From Desulforamulus reducens MI-1 (GTDB lineage Bacteria > Bacillota > Desulfotomaculia > Desulfotomaculales > Desulfotomaculaceae), in NCBI RefSeq assembly GCF_000016165.1, contig NC_009253.1:1522332-1586331 (forward strand): DNA of 64,000 nt, in the 5' to 3' direction. A program made the position numbers and the translations under genes. Positions 43,779 to 51,662 of this stretch are shown piece by piece; position 1 is the first letter of the stretch, and the number at the start of each line of letters is the position of its first letter. The notes below the pieces were generated by a model, which was not told the origin of the DNA, did no database searches, and saw nothing but the letters and a program-made list of their open reading frames with translations.

Positions 43779-44444
43779 GTGGATTTTCTTGTTCATGAAG
43801 AAGCCCAAGGTTATATCCGAGCGTTATTACCGAAGAGGGAAAGCATATTTTATGAAATGGAAAAGGAAGCGAAAGATAAAATTATCCCCATTGTTGAACC
43901 GGAAATTGGACATCTTTTATATTGGCTGGCCTTTACAAAAGGGAGTCAAAAAGTATTAGAAATTGGGACTGCCATAGGCTATTCAACACTTTGGTTAGCA
44001 AAGGCTGTCTTGCCACGGGGCGGTAGAATTACGACCATGGAGATCAATGAACCCAGGGCAGATGCTGCTCGTAAATTTTTTAAAAAGGCTGGGGTGGAGC
44101 AGCAAATAGAACTGGTTTTTGGAGACGCCAGGGAATTGCTTTACACACAAAATGGTACATACGATTTTATTTTTTTAGATGCAGCCAAGGGAAAGTATAT
44201 AGAGTTTTTGGATAAGTGTATAGAATTATTGGAACCAGGGGGGTTATTGGTAGCGGAAGATGTGTTTATGCGAGGAATGGTTATATCTGGAGAAATTGAT
44301 AAAAGACGCAATAAAACCGCGGTTTCCCGCCTTAAGGCTTATTTGAAACTAGTAATGGAACATAATCTTCTAGAAACCGTTGTTTTACCAGTGGGAGACG
44401 GAGTGGCTATTAGTACAAAAAAGTATAAAGAATTAAAGAAATAA
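43779..44444 (+). CDS. O-methyltransferase (TrmR/YrrM type)
   Basis: 221 residues from GTG with TTAGGAGGT upstream. SAM-binding motif VLEIGTAIGYSTLWLAKAV, then ITTMEINEPRADAARKFF and YDFIFLDAAKGKYIEFLDK are typical of the methyltransferase 3 family. Members include tRNA 5-hydroxyuridine methyltransferase TrmR and catechol-type O-methyltransferases; I cannot choose between them without alignment. Candidate -10 TATAAT at 43737-43742. Confidence 0.88.
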   Translation: MDFLVHEEAQGYIRALLPKRESIFYEMEKEAKDKIIPIVEPEIGHLLYWLAFTKGSQKVLEIGTAIGYSTLWLAKAVLPRGGRITTMEINEPRADAARKFFKKAGVEQQIELVFGDARELLYTQNGTYDFIFLDAAKGKYIEFLDKCIELLEPGGLLVAEDVFMRGMVISGEIDKRRNKTAVSRLKAYLKLVMEHNLLETVVLPVGDGVAISTKKYKELKK

Positions 44445-45017
44445 AGTACAAACCTTTTTTGAGGGTGATGTATGTCTTGTTGACGAATATGCCGATTCTA
44501 CATATAATTACCTTTGTGCCAAAATACGGTATGCTATTTTTAAAAATACTTTTTTTTACCCATTCTCTAAAATGAAAATATTTAATGATTAAATAAGTAA
44601 ATAGATAAAGTTCGTATAGAAAATTTGGACAAATTCGTGTTATAATTCTCTAAAGCCTTTAAAAATAAAGATTTTTAACTTAATTTTACCATTAAATGCT
44701 AATAAGTCTGGCTTTTTTATATTGCACAGTTCGTAAGGATTGTCATATAATTACTTTGGACAATTTGTCGAAGAAAGTAATATCCTTGATCAATATGAGA
44801 GCAGTAATATAGTTACACTTGTTTTTTTAGCAATCAAAGGACTGTGCCATGAGGTCATGTGGTTAGTGAATTTTCATTTAGCCTTGAAGTTTTTAGTTAA
44901 TTAATAAGGTTTTGTGTCTTTCCCCCCTTACAAAAGGCCTAATGTTTTGCGGTAAAGACCTGTTCAACGGTGAGAAAGATACTGAAAAATAATTTTATAT
45001 CAAGGAGGTATGTTCAC
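44445..45017 (+). promoter_or_regulatory. 573-bp leader upstream of dsrMK-like genes
   Basis: No convincing gene. An extended -10 TGTTATAAT lies at 44638-44646. Downstream, ATTGTC-N14-GACAAT (44739-44764 region) overlaps the small palindrome GACAATTTGTC (44759-44769), related to the TTTGTC/GACAAA half-sites elsewhere in the window. TTTGGACAA occurs at 44624 and 44755. A 35-codon hydrophobic ORF at 44468-44575 lacks a good ribosome binding site. Confidence 0.45.
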
Positions 45018-45926
45018 TTGTTGCTGACGGTATTTGCTTATTTTTCCATTCTAGCATTCATCGGTCTCTCTCTGTACAAGGCTTACCAGTATGCCAAAAT
45101 GCCCATGCATGGTCGCTGGGAACTGTACCCGGTTCCTAAAGAACCCGGTGAAAAAGGTCATTATGGTGGTTCCTACTACGAAGATCTAGAATACTGGAAC
45201 AAACCAAGAGAAGTTTCCCATGCAGGCGAACTCATAGACATGTTAAAAGAAATGTTGTTTATTAAAAATTTGTTTGTTAACCAGAAACGTCAGTGGTGGC
45301 TGTCCTATGCACTACATTTGGGCATTTATCTATTAGGATTATGGGCTGTTCTATTGGCAGTGGGTGCTATTATGGAATTAGCTGGCGTTCCTTTAACCAC
45401 TGCTGAGGGAGTAAGCACCAATGCTTTTGCTTCCTTGGTATATTATGTTACCTTTGCAGCCGGTGCTGCCGGTGCTATATTACTGGCATTCGGGTCCCTA
45501 AGCTTGTTTTTAAAAAGAGTTTTAAACAACACCTTTGCTAAATACACAACACCTCAGGAATATTTTAACTTATTTTTCCTGTTTGCTGTTGTGGCTTCTG
45601 GTTTAGTAGTTTGGAGCGGTGACCCTGGTTTTAATTATGGTCGTGAAATTCTTAAAGCAATGTTTACATTTGCGCCTATTCAGGCTGATACTGCTTTAAC
45701 CATCCACATCCTGTTATTGGGTGCTGTAATGATCTACATCCCCCAAACTAAAATGAGTCACTACGTGGGCAAATACTTTGCTTTCCATAAAGTTCTGTGG
45801 GACAACGATCCCAACATCAGAAATTCTAAGATGGAAAACGTTGTAAGAGAGGCCATTAGTTACAAACCCAAAGCCTCCTGGTCCGCACCTCATATCAACC
45901 CTGCAGCACAGCAGGACAAGAAGTAA
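45018..45926 (+). CDS. dsrM: DsrM-like membrane cytochrome b subunit
   Basis: 302 residues from TTG 45018 with AAGGAGG nine bases upstream (an in-frame start at 44970 is disfavoured). About five membrane helices: LLTVFAYFSILAFIGLSLY, WWLSYALHLGIYLLGLWAV, ALVYYV region, FFLFAVVASGLVVW and ALTIHILLLGAVMIYIP. Histidines in helices (LHLGIY, TIHILL, and KMSHYVGKYFAFHKV) can bind b-type hemes, as in NarI/DsrM. It takes electrons from menaquinol and passes them to the HdrD-like partner DsrK. Assignment rests on the partner and the size; the low similarity of the family means other DsrM/HmeC-type complexes are possible. 31 bases before dsrK. Confidence 0.72.
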   Translation: MLLTVFAYFSILAFIGLSLYKAYQYAKMPMHGRWELYPVPKEPGEKGHYGGSYYEDLEYWNKPREVSHAGELIDMLKEMLFIKNLFVNQKRQWWLSYALHLGIYLLGLWAVLLAVGAIMELAGVPLTTAEGVSTNAFASLVYYVTFAAGAAGAILLAFGSLSLFLKRVLNNTFAKYTTPQEYFNLFFLFAVVASGLVVWSGDPGFNYGREILKAMFTFAPIQADTALTIHILLLGAVMIYIPQTKMSHYVGKYFAFHKVLWDNDPNIRNSKMENVVREAISYKPKASWSAPHINPAAQQDKK

Positions 45927-45957
45927 GTTGAAAGAACGAAGATAGGAGGTATTAGTA

Positions 45958-47586
45958 ATGGGTGATATTAGACCTCAGGATATGGGAAAACCCTCTGAGC
46001 AGTTAACTAAAGTAGAAAATTTGATGCCCCTACCGGCACCCTACGACAAACCCGGCATGGAGCCGGACTTTAAAGCGATTAAAGATAGTTGGAAAGAAAG
46101 TTACTGCACAACTCTGGATGGTTTTGTTGGTAATGAAGCACTGGTTAGACCTAAAACCAAAGAAGAAGAAGAGGACTTTGTACAAGGTTTCTTAAGAGGG
46201 TTGGAAAAGTTATTCTCCGATGAAACCAACAGAAACTATTTGCAACCTTTCCTGCTTTCCTTTGAGTACTGTGCAAAATGTAATACCTGTTCCGAAGCGT
46301 GCCATGTGTTTAAAGCCAGTGGTGAGCAAGAAATTTACAGACCTATTTTCCGTTCCGAAGTTTTTCGTAAAATTGCTAAAAAACATTTCAACGGCAGTGG
46401 CTTCTGGAGTAAGTTTAACGGTGGCGATATTGATATCAATGCAGAAACCGTTCTTCGACTGGGCGAACTGGCCTATCGCTGTAACCTTTGCCGTCGTTGT
46501 GCTCAGACCTGTCCCTTGGGCCTTGATAACGGCTTGCTGGCAAGGGAAATTAGAAAGGTCTTTAGTATGGAACTGGGTATTGCGCCCAAGCCACTACACG
46601 AAAAGGGTTCTATGTTACAGTTGAAAACTGGTTCCAGTACCGGTATCACCAAGGAAGCCTTCCTTGATATGATAGAATTTCTGGAAGAGGATCTTTACGA
46701 AAGAACCGGCAAGCAGTATAAAATCCCAGTAGACAAAAAAGGTGCTGATATTCTCTTAACTCACAACGCCGGTGAGTATATGGCTTGGCCTGAGAACCCT
46801 GCTGCTTTTGTTATTCTCTTTGAAGAAGCTGGTTTGGACTGGACCCTGAGCAGTGACATGATCGGTTATGATAATGTTAACTATGGTCTATTTTACGATG
46901 ATGCCCAAGCTAGAAAAATTGGTCTGGCTCAAGTTAAAGCCGGTAAAGACCTTGGTGTTCGAAGAATCGTTATCGGTGAGTGCGGTCACGCCCACAAGGC
47001 AGCCATGGTAGCCATTGACCGAGCCATGGTAGGTGCAGATAACATTCCCCGGGAGAGCTTCCTGCCCTTACTGCGGGATTTAGTTAAGAAAGGTGTTTAC
47101 AAACTTGACCCAGCCCGTAACGATTTCCCGGTTACAATGCACGATCCCTGTAACGTAGCTCGGATGATGGGTGTTATTCAGCCACAACGCGACATTATTA
47201 AAGAAGTTTGTCCCCAATTCAGGGAAATGTATCCCCACGGTGCTAAAAACTTCTGCTGTGGTGGTGGAAGTGGTTTTGCTATTATGAATTCCTTTAACTT
47301 CCCTGAGTTTAGAAATAAAGTATCTAGCAGAATGAAATTCAAACAGATTCTGGATGCCTTCCAAGGGGTAATGGAAGACGATACACCGAAATACGTATGT
47401 GCACCTTGCTCAAACTGTAAGGGGGCTATCCGTGACATTCTTGAGTATTACCATGCCACTGCTAAATTTAACGTTCATTACGGTGGTTTGGTTGAACTGA
47501 TAGTAAATGCCATGGTTAAATTTGACAGACCGTTCTTAGAGTTTTTAGACGAAGAAGAATGGATTGCCAAACACGTTAAAAAATAA
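45958..47586 (+). CDS. dsrK: DsrK-like HdrD-type iron-sulfur subunit
   Basis: 542 residues. Two [4Fe-4S] ferredoxin-like sites: C105-C108-C111-C115 and C175-C178-C181-C185. A HdrB/D-type CCG domain follows: C398 (CNVARMMG), CCGGGSGF (C433, C434) and C481-x2-C484-x2-C487 (CAPCSNC), which carries the unusual [4Fe-4S] site of the family. The N-terminal text FLRGLEKLFSDETNRNYLQPFLLSFEYCAKCNTCSEAC matches what I recall of DsrK. It reduces the DsrC trisulfide/disulfide at the cytoplasmic face. No DsrJOP genes follow, as expected in Gram-positive sulfate reducers. A strong terminator ends the unit. Confidence 0.78.
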   Translation: MGDIRPQDMGKPSEQLTKVENLMPLPAPYDKPGMEPDFKAIKDSWKESYCTTLDGFVGNEALVRPKTKEEEEDFVQGFLRGLEKLFSDETNRNYLQPFLLSFEYCAKCNTCSEACHVFKASGEQEIYRPIFRSEVFRKIAKKHFNGSGFWSKFNGGDIDINAETVLRLGELAYRCNLCRRCAQTCPLGLDNGLLAREIRKVFSMELGIAPKPLHEKGSMLQLKTGSSTGITKEAFLDMIEFLEEDLYERTGKQYKIPVDKKGADILLTHNAGEYMAWPENPAAFVILFEEAGLDWTLSSDMIGYDNVNYGLFYDDAQARKIGLAQVKAGKDLGVRRIVIGECGHAHKAAMVAIDRAMVGADNIPRESFLPLLRDLVKKGVYKLDPARNDFPVTMHDPCNVARMMGVIQPQRDIIKEVCPQFREMYPHGAKNFCCGGGSGFAIMNSFNFPEFRNKVSSRMKFKQILDAFQGVMEDDTPKYVCAPCSNCKGAIRDILEYYHATAKFNVHYGGLVELIVNAMVKFDRPFLEFLDEEEWIAKHVKK

Positions 47587-47599
47587 ATCTAGTATATTG

Positions 47600-47634
47600 A
47601 ACAATCCAGCCTTTAATGACTGGGTTGTTTTTTT
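47600..47634 (+). terminator. Terminator of the dsrMK-like operon
   Basis: AACAATCCAG (47600-47609) pairs with CTGGGTTGTT (47620-47629, one G-T pair) and is followed by a run of T overlapping the convergent stop. Confidence 0.9.
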
Positions 47635-48859
47635 ATTGTAATAGTCTGGTTGGAGATTCAACTAGACTGGCCATTTCATGGGACAACATCAATAATGTTT
47701 GTGCATAATCCATCAGCGGAGCGGCCATGTCCTGTCCTAAGTATTTCATAATATAGGGCGTGGCAAAGAGGTAAGCATCAGCCAGTCGAATTAATAACAT
47801 ACTAGAAGCAATTAATTCACCTTGATCCAGAGCAGAAATGATGATTTGAGATAATTCCTCCATAGCTTTAAAATAACGATGATGCTCTTCAGAGTTTATA
47901 AAAAAAATTGTTGTTTTAGGGATTATAGCATCATAGGTTTTTAAAAAATGTAACAAATAATCATAGAAGGCCATTTCACCAAGGGCTGTATATCGGATTC
48001 CAACAGTTGCAGTGGAACCATATACAGCCAAGGCTTGATTAATACAATAATAAGCAATGCGATTTTCCTTTGGATCTAAAACTCTCATTCTTTGTGCATA
48101 TTCTAAACGGGATTGTATTTTTTTGGTTGATTGAAAGACAAGATCGTCGAAGGGATCGCTACCTTTGCATGTGTCACAGTGGCCGTCATTCGATGAGCTA
48201 CAACAAGATTGTTCTGAAGAAGGTGATGGATTACTATATTGCCGAGTTGACTCAAGTTCCAAAGCCCTTTGTATTTCTTCCTGAGAATTAAAGAATTGAG
48301 CGATACGTTTATTAGTAACAGAATAAAATTTATAAAAATGTTTTATGTATAAAAGTTCTAATCCATAATATAAAGTATTAGTAAATTTATCTAAAGTCTT
48401 GGTTAATTCCTGGTCTGTAGGAACATGCAGGATAACAACATTTTGACTGCGCCACTCAGGATTTTCATGCTCAAGGGTTCCCTGAATAAAATCTTGTAAA
48501 AACAGCCAATAAATTGATTGATCTTTACTATCTACAATTATTAAAAACACAGGAACCTTTGCTTCATCCATAGACCAATTTAGTTCTTCCGAAGTAAATG
48601 GAAGTAGGATCCTTTCATTTTCTAACTGCAGAGCAGTTGGAACGATAAGACGTACAGAAAACTGAAGACCCTTTGGAGTTTGTCCATCGAAAAAATCAAT
48701 GTCATAGTCTAAATGCTTACTTGTATTTTTCTTAACAGCCCAAGTGGTAGGCAAACAGTTTAAAAATAAATCATGAGGTTTTTGAGATATTGATGCCATC
48801 CCAGAGAAGGATATAGAGGTGTTATTGGTTTTATCTAGCCAATTGACTGAATCAAACAT
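47633..48859 (-). CDS. Hypothetical protein with DUF4365-like N-terminal domain
   Basis: 408 residues; GGGAGG precedes the ATG. The first ~150 residues follow the DUF4365 layout (LDYDIDFFDGQTPKGLQFSVRL ... PFTSEELNWSMDEAKVPVFLIIVD ... YWLFLQ). The DUF4365 group is PD-(D/E)XK-nuclease-related, but the usual QxK is replaced by FSVRL here, so the active site looks lost. A Cys cluster (SSEQSCCSSSNDGHCDTCKG, about 213-232) sits before a C-terminal ~190-residue helical region containing ALAVYGSTATVGIRYTALGEMAFYDYLLHF. Function unknown; possible roles in defence or regulation are speculative. Monocistronic. Confidence 0.65.
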   Translation of the reverse strand: MFDSVNWLDKTNNTSISFSGMASISQKPHDLFLNCLPTTWAVKKNTSKHLDYDIDFFDGQTPKGLQFSVRLIVPTALQLENERILLPFTSEELNWSMDEAKVPVFLIIVDSKDQSIYWLFLQDFIQGTLEHENPEWRSQNVVILHVPTDQELTKTLDKFTNTLYYGLELLYIKHFYKFYSVTNKRIAQFFNSQEEIQRALELESTRQYSNPSPSSEQSCCSSSNDGHCDTCKGSDPFDDLVFQSTKKIQSRLEYAQRMRVLDPKENRIAYYCINQALAVYGSTATVGIRYTALGEMAFYDYLLHFLKTYDAIIPKTTIFFINSEEHHRYFKAMEELSQIIISALDQGELIASSMLLIRLADAYLFATPYIMKYLGQDMAAPLMDYAQTLLMLSHEMASLVESPTRLLQ

Positions 48860-48969
48860 ATTTTTACCTCCCTCAATAAAATAAATTTTTCTTTCATTTA
48901 CTCACTCATTCTTACAATTTCAAGCACATACAAACAAGGTTCAAAGGAATAATTTTAAATAAATTACAT
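48860..48969. other. Short AT-rich gap before IS110 element 1
   Basis: Upstream region of the minus-strand gene at 47633. No gene or clear promoter found; composition matches the host rather than the GC-richer segment that follows. Confidence 0.4.
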
Positions 48970-49240
48970 TATATGGTTGGTGGGGGTGTAGCCAATCAAA
49001 GGCTACGCCTAATTTTACAGATTATGGTTGCACAATGGATCTCCACATGTACCCTTGTGGTTTACCCTCCCACGTCTCACGGGGTCCAATATATGGCCCT
49101 TACATTCCTTCGTTCTACCTCTCAAGGGGTGGAGGCCAGGTATGCTCCTTTGCTGGGTCATGCCCGTATGGAAATATTAGTTCCCGGCTTCTCCGTGCTT
49201 CGTTTGTCTATCCAATTCATTGTGAATAAGTGTTAATATT
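48970..49240 (-). ncRNA. Candidate non-coding RNA segment downstream of IS110 transposase 1
   Basis: About 270 bases directly after the transposase stop (on the minus strand) with GC content clearly above the flanks and no supportable protein. It contains a stem GTAGCC/GGCTAC (about 48985-49004) and other short complementary blocks such as CCTC-N10-GAGG near 49120. IS1111-type members of the IS110 family carry their bridge RNA downstream of the transposase, so this position fits. The RNA itself and the loop guides have not been demonstrated here. Confidence 0.4.
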
Positions 49241-49250
49241 TAATAGCCTT

Positions 49251-50534
49251 TTAAGCAGCTTCCTGTAATTGCTCTTGGCGTACAACGCCTAATACTTGCT
49301 CCGCGTCATATGGAGTTTGTTTACTGCCTATGGTGAACAAAATACGAATCAATTTTCCACAGAGGGCAACTATGGATTGCTTTTTCTTTAAGGGATTTCC
49401 ATGCCTTGTTATTAAATATTGGTGGATGGCCTTAAACTCTCGGTTTTTTGCAACCATGACTAACACAGTCTTAAATAACAAGGCCCGCAGCCGGGGGCGC
49501 CCCCGTTTACTGATTCGTGATTGTCCCTTGTGTTTACCAGAACTGTTCTCTTTTAGGTTTAGGCCCGCCAACTTTATGATTTGTTGCCCATGTTCATATC
49601 CTTTTAAGTCGCCTACTTCTGCAAGAAATCCGGCTACTGTAACCAAACCGACTCCTGGAATGGTCATCATTTCTGTGCTTCCAGGTATTTGTTGCAGTAA
49701 CTCTTGAACTGCTTCCATCAGGATTTCCATCTGTTTGCACAGGATGTCATATTGTTCAAGTAGCATCCTTATTTCATGACGGGCAAACTCTATCCCTGTG
49801 GATAGTCCGATGGATTCTCTAGCAACCTGCATTAGTTTGTTAGCTCTTTTTATACCAACTGCCCGTTTAATCTCAGTTTTCCACAGGGTTACAATTGCCT
49901 CTGTGCCTGTTTTGATGACTTCCCGGGGGAGTGGACAAGTATTTAATATCATCAAGGATGCTTTGCCTTCCCAATCTTTGAAAACACTTGTGTACTCGGG
50001 GAAGTACCGGTCAAGCCAGTTGTGGATTCTACCTTTTACTCGGTTAAGGTCTTGATTAAGACGGTCCCTTTGAACCATTCCCACCCGCAGTTCCGCATAG
50101 ACACCTGTGGGTAAGTTGGGTTCTGAGTAACGGCCATCTTTTACTAATTGGGCAATTACCCTTGCATCTTTGATGTCGTTCTTTGTGGGCGAGTTATCAT
50201 CTAATTCCTTGCTTCTCTTAACATGCAACGGATTTACAACTACAACTGGTACACCTTCTTTGCGCAAAAACTCAGCCATTGGTAACCAGTAGTGTCCTGT
50301 GGGTTCGATACCTACCAGAGCATGATCCTTACCGTGCTCTACCATCAAGGTTCTAATCCAATGCATCAGCTTGGTTAAGCCCGCCCTAGTGTTGTCAAAG
50401 ACCAAGCGTTTCCCCAACTCGATACCCCTAAAATCCTGGGCACGTGCCACGTGTTTAGATTTGGCAATATCGGCTCCAATAATTAAAGTTGATTCAGTGA
50501 GTTGCTCAATTCTTTGTTTTTGTTTATAATTCAT
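49251..50534 (-). CDS. IS110-family transposase (DEDD)
   Basis: 427 residues. Catalytic RuvC-like DEDD features are visible: IIGADIAKSKHVA (D about 21), VGIEPTGHYW (E about 105), and NDIKDARVIAQLVKDGRY (Asp pair about 145). The C-terminal Tnp20 domain begins MMTIPGVGLVTVAGFLAEVGD and continues HKGQSRISKRGRPRLRALL, including the serine expected in IS110 recombinases. Length is complete and the frame is open, so it is likely functional. Its leader can fold into a hairpin that masks the ribosome binding site. Confidence 0.93.
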   Translation of the reverse strand: MNYKQKQRIEQLTESTLIIGADIAKSKHVARAQDFRGIELGKRLVFDNTRAGLTKLMHWIRTLMVEHGKDHALVGIEPTGHYWLPMAEFLRKEGVPVVVVNPLHVKRSKELDDNSPTKNDIKDARVIAQLVKDGRYSEPNLPTGVYAELRVGMVQRDRLNQDLNRVKGRIHNWLDRYFPEYTSVFKDWEGKASLMILNTCPLPREVIKTGTEAIVTLWKTEIKRAVGIKRANKLMQVARESIGLSTGIEFARHEIRMLLEQYDILCKQMEILMEAVQELLQQIPGSTEMMTIPGVGLVTVAGFLAEVGDLKGYEHGQQIIKLAGLNLKENSSGKHKGQSRISKRGRPRLRALLFKTVLVMVAKNREFKAIHQYLITRHGNPLKKKQSIVALCGKLIRILFTIGSKQTPYDAEQVLGVVRQEQLQEAA

Positions 50535-50542
50535 TTTGAAGT

Positions 50543-50610
50543 ACCTCCTGTGTGATTAAATTAGGGGTCGGTCGCCTAGATAGCTCGACACCCAGTATAT
50601 TACAGGAGGT
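50543..50610 (-). promoter_or_regulatory. Stem-loop masking the transposase ribosome binding site
   Basis: On the minus strand, ACCTCCTGT (complement of 50602-50610) pairs with ACAGGAGGT (complement of 50543-50551), which is the ribosome binding site eight bases before the transposase ATG. An inner stem GGG-N-TCG/CGA-N-CCC supports the fold. Such pairing would block translation from transcripts that start outside the element. Confidence 0.6.
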
Positions 50611-50640
50611 GCTTTTCTTTTACAAAGACCATTTTATTTC

Positions 50641-50914
50641 CTTACAGGAATGCTCCTTAGAACCTCAAAAAAGTACGATCATTTATTTGGATTAAAGCAA
50701 GTGAGTCCATATATAATAGCACATTTTAATATGTTTGGAAAATTCTAAATTTATAAAATGAAAATATAAAAAAGAAGTCTATGGGGAATCATTGCTCCCT
50801 GAACACTATATGAATATTTCGCTATGCTTATAGTTCATATTAGCATGATTTAGGAATCTTTTCAATATTATTGAGAATATATTAAAGTTTTTAATTATTT
50901 AGGCATAAATAGCT
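50641..50914. other. AT-rich gap without gene
   Basis: Region between IS110 element 1 and the cis-prenyltransferase stop. Only short ORFs and no convincing regulatory structure; I see no gene here. Confidence 0.5.
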
Positions 50915-51574
50915 TCATCCCCCCAGAGTAATGTCCTGATCTTGATACCACATAAGAGCTTCGTAGAATTGTTCAGAACGAAAATTTGGCCAAAGGTCTT
51001 CAACTACATAAAAATCTGCGTAAATGGATTGGACAGGGAGAAAACCACTTAACCTTCTACGTCCACCCCAGCGTATGATTAAGTCAATTCTAGAAATATC
51101 CTTGGAAGCAATTTTTTCGTGAAAGTAAGAAGAATCCATTGAATTGTTGTTAAATGCCTGATTCAAATCCCATTTCCAACCATAATTTACCAAAAAGTTA
51201 ATCTTAATCCGATTACTGCCAAAGATTTTGCGGGTGGTATAGGGAAGTAATTCCTTTGGAAACTGAGCAGATTCATGATTGCCAATCACCAGCAATGAGG
51301 CATCTCGGTTAGCCAATATGTTAACTGCATCCACACAGGCTTTCTGAAAGGCTTTTTTTTGCACTGGGGGTCGCTTGGTATTATCAACGGTAAAACCATA
51401 AAAGGTTATTTCTGGTATACCTAATTCCAAACATATTTGATATAGATCAAACCCAGGGGTAATGCCATGGTCATAACCAGCTTCCTTTGCCAGGCCCTGG
51501 TTTTGAGCCCATCTTCTATTGCCGTCCGGAATAATGCCAATATGCTTTGGGAGACGTTTGAATTTTGGTATCAT
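50915..51574 (-). CDS. Divergent cis-prenyltransferase (UppS family)
   Basis: 219 residues from ATG 51574 with GAGGTG upstream. N-terminal HIGIIPDGNRRWAQNQGL is the UppS signature, including the DGN catalytic region, and the C-terminal RIDLIIRWGGRRRLSGFLPVQSIYADFYVVEDLWP matches the end motif but the expected RTGGE/SxRLSxFLxWQ is altered: the Glu after GG is Arg, and FLPVQ replaces FLLWQ. It is shorter than housekeeping UppS (about 250 aa). So the product length or activity may differ, or it could be an accessory. The main UppS is presumably elsewhere in the genome. Confidence 0.72.
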   Translation of the reverse strand: MIPKFKRLPKHIGIIPDGNRRWAQNQGLAKEAGYDHGITPGFDLYQICLELGIPEITFYGFTVDNTKRPPVQKKAFQKACVDAVNILANRDASLLVIGNHESAQFPKELLPYTTRKIFGSNRIKINFLVNYGWKWDLNQAFNNNSMDSSYFHEKIASKDISRIDLIIRWGGRRRLSGFLPVQSIYADFYVVEDLWPNFRSEQFYEALMWYQDQDITLGG

Positions 51575-51662
51575 ATTACACCTCATAACCATTTAGGCAA
51601 TATTAGTTCGAGGTTAATATGAGCAGAATTTAGCTATTCTATACATAAACCAGTGGATTATC

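Larger units (their letters stand above)
48970..50640 (-). mobile_element. IS110-family element 1 (approximate ends)
   Basis: Transposase 49251-50534 plus a structured downstream segment (48970-49240) and a hairpin leader (50543-50610). No inverted terminal repeats or target duplications are expected for this family, so the ends are estimated from composition. It lies between the DUF4365-like gene and the cis-prenyltransferase. Confidence 0.6.

Noticed and set aside
43708-43959. 83-codon ORF over the start of the O-methyltransferase
   Set aside because: Frame-shifted shadow of the methyltransferase start with a poor start site.
44468-44575. 35-codon hydrophobic ORF in the dsrMK leader
   Set aside because: GAGGGTG lies too close to its ATG; without conservation data it cannot be separated from chance.
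48973-49236. ORFs of 64 and 87 codons on the plus strand after IS110 transposase 1
   Set aside because: No ribosome binding site, two frames open at once in a GC-richer non-coding segment, and text without protein character; better explained as non-coding part of the element.
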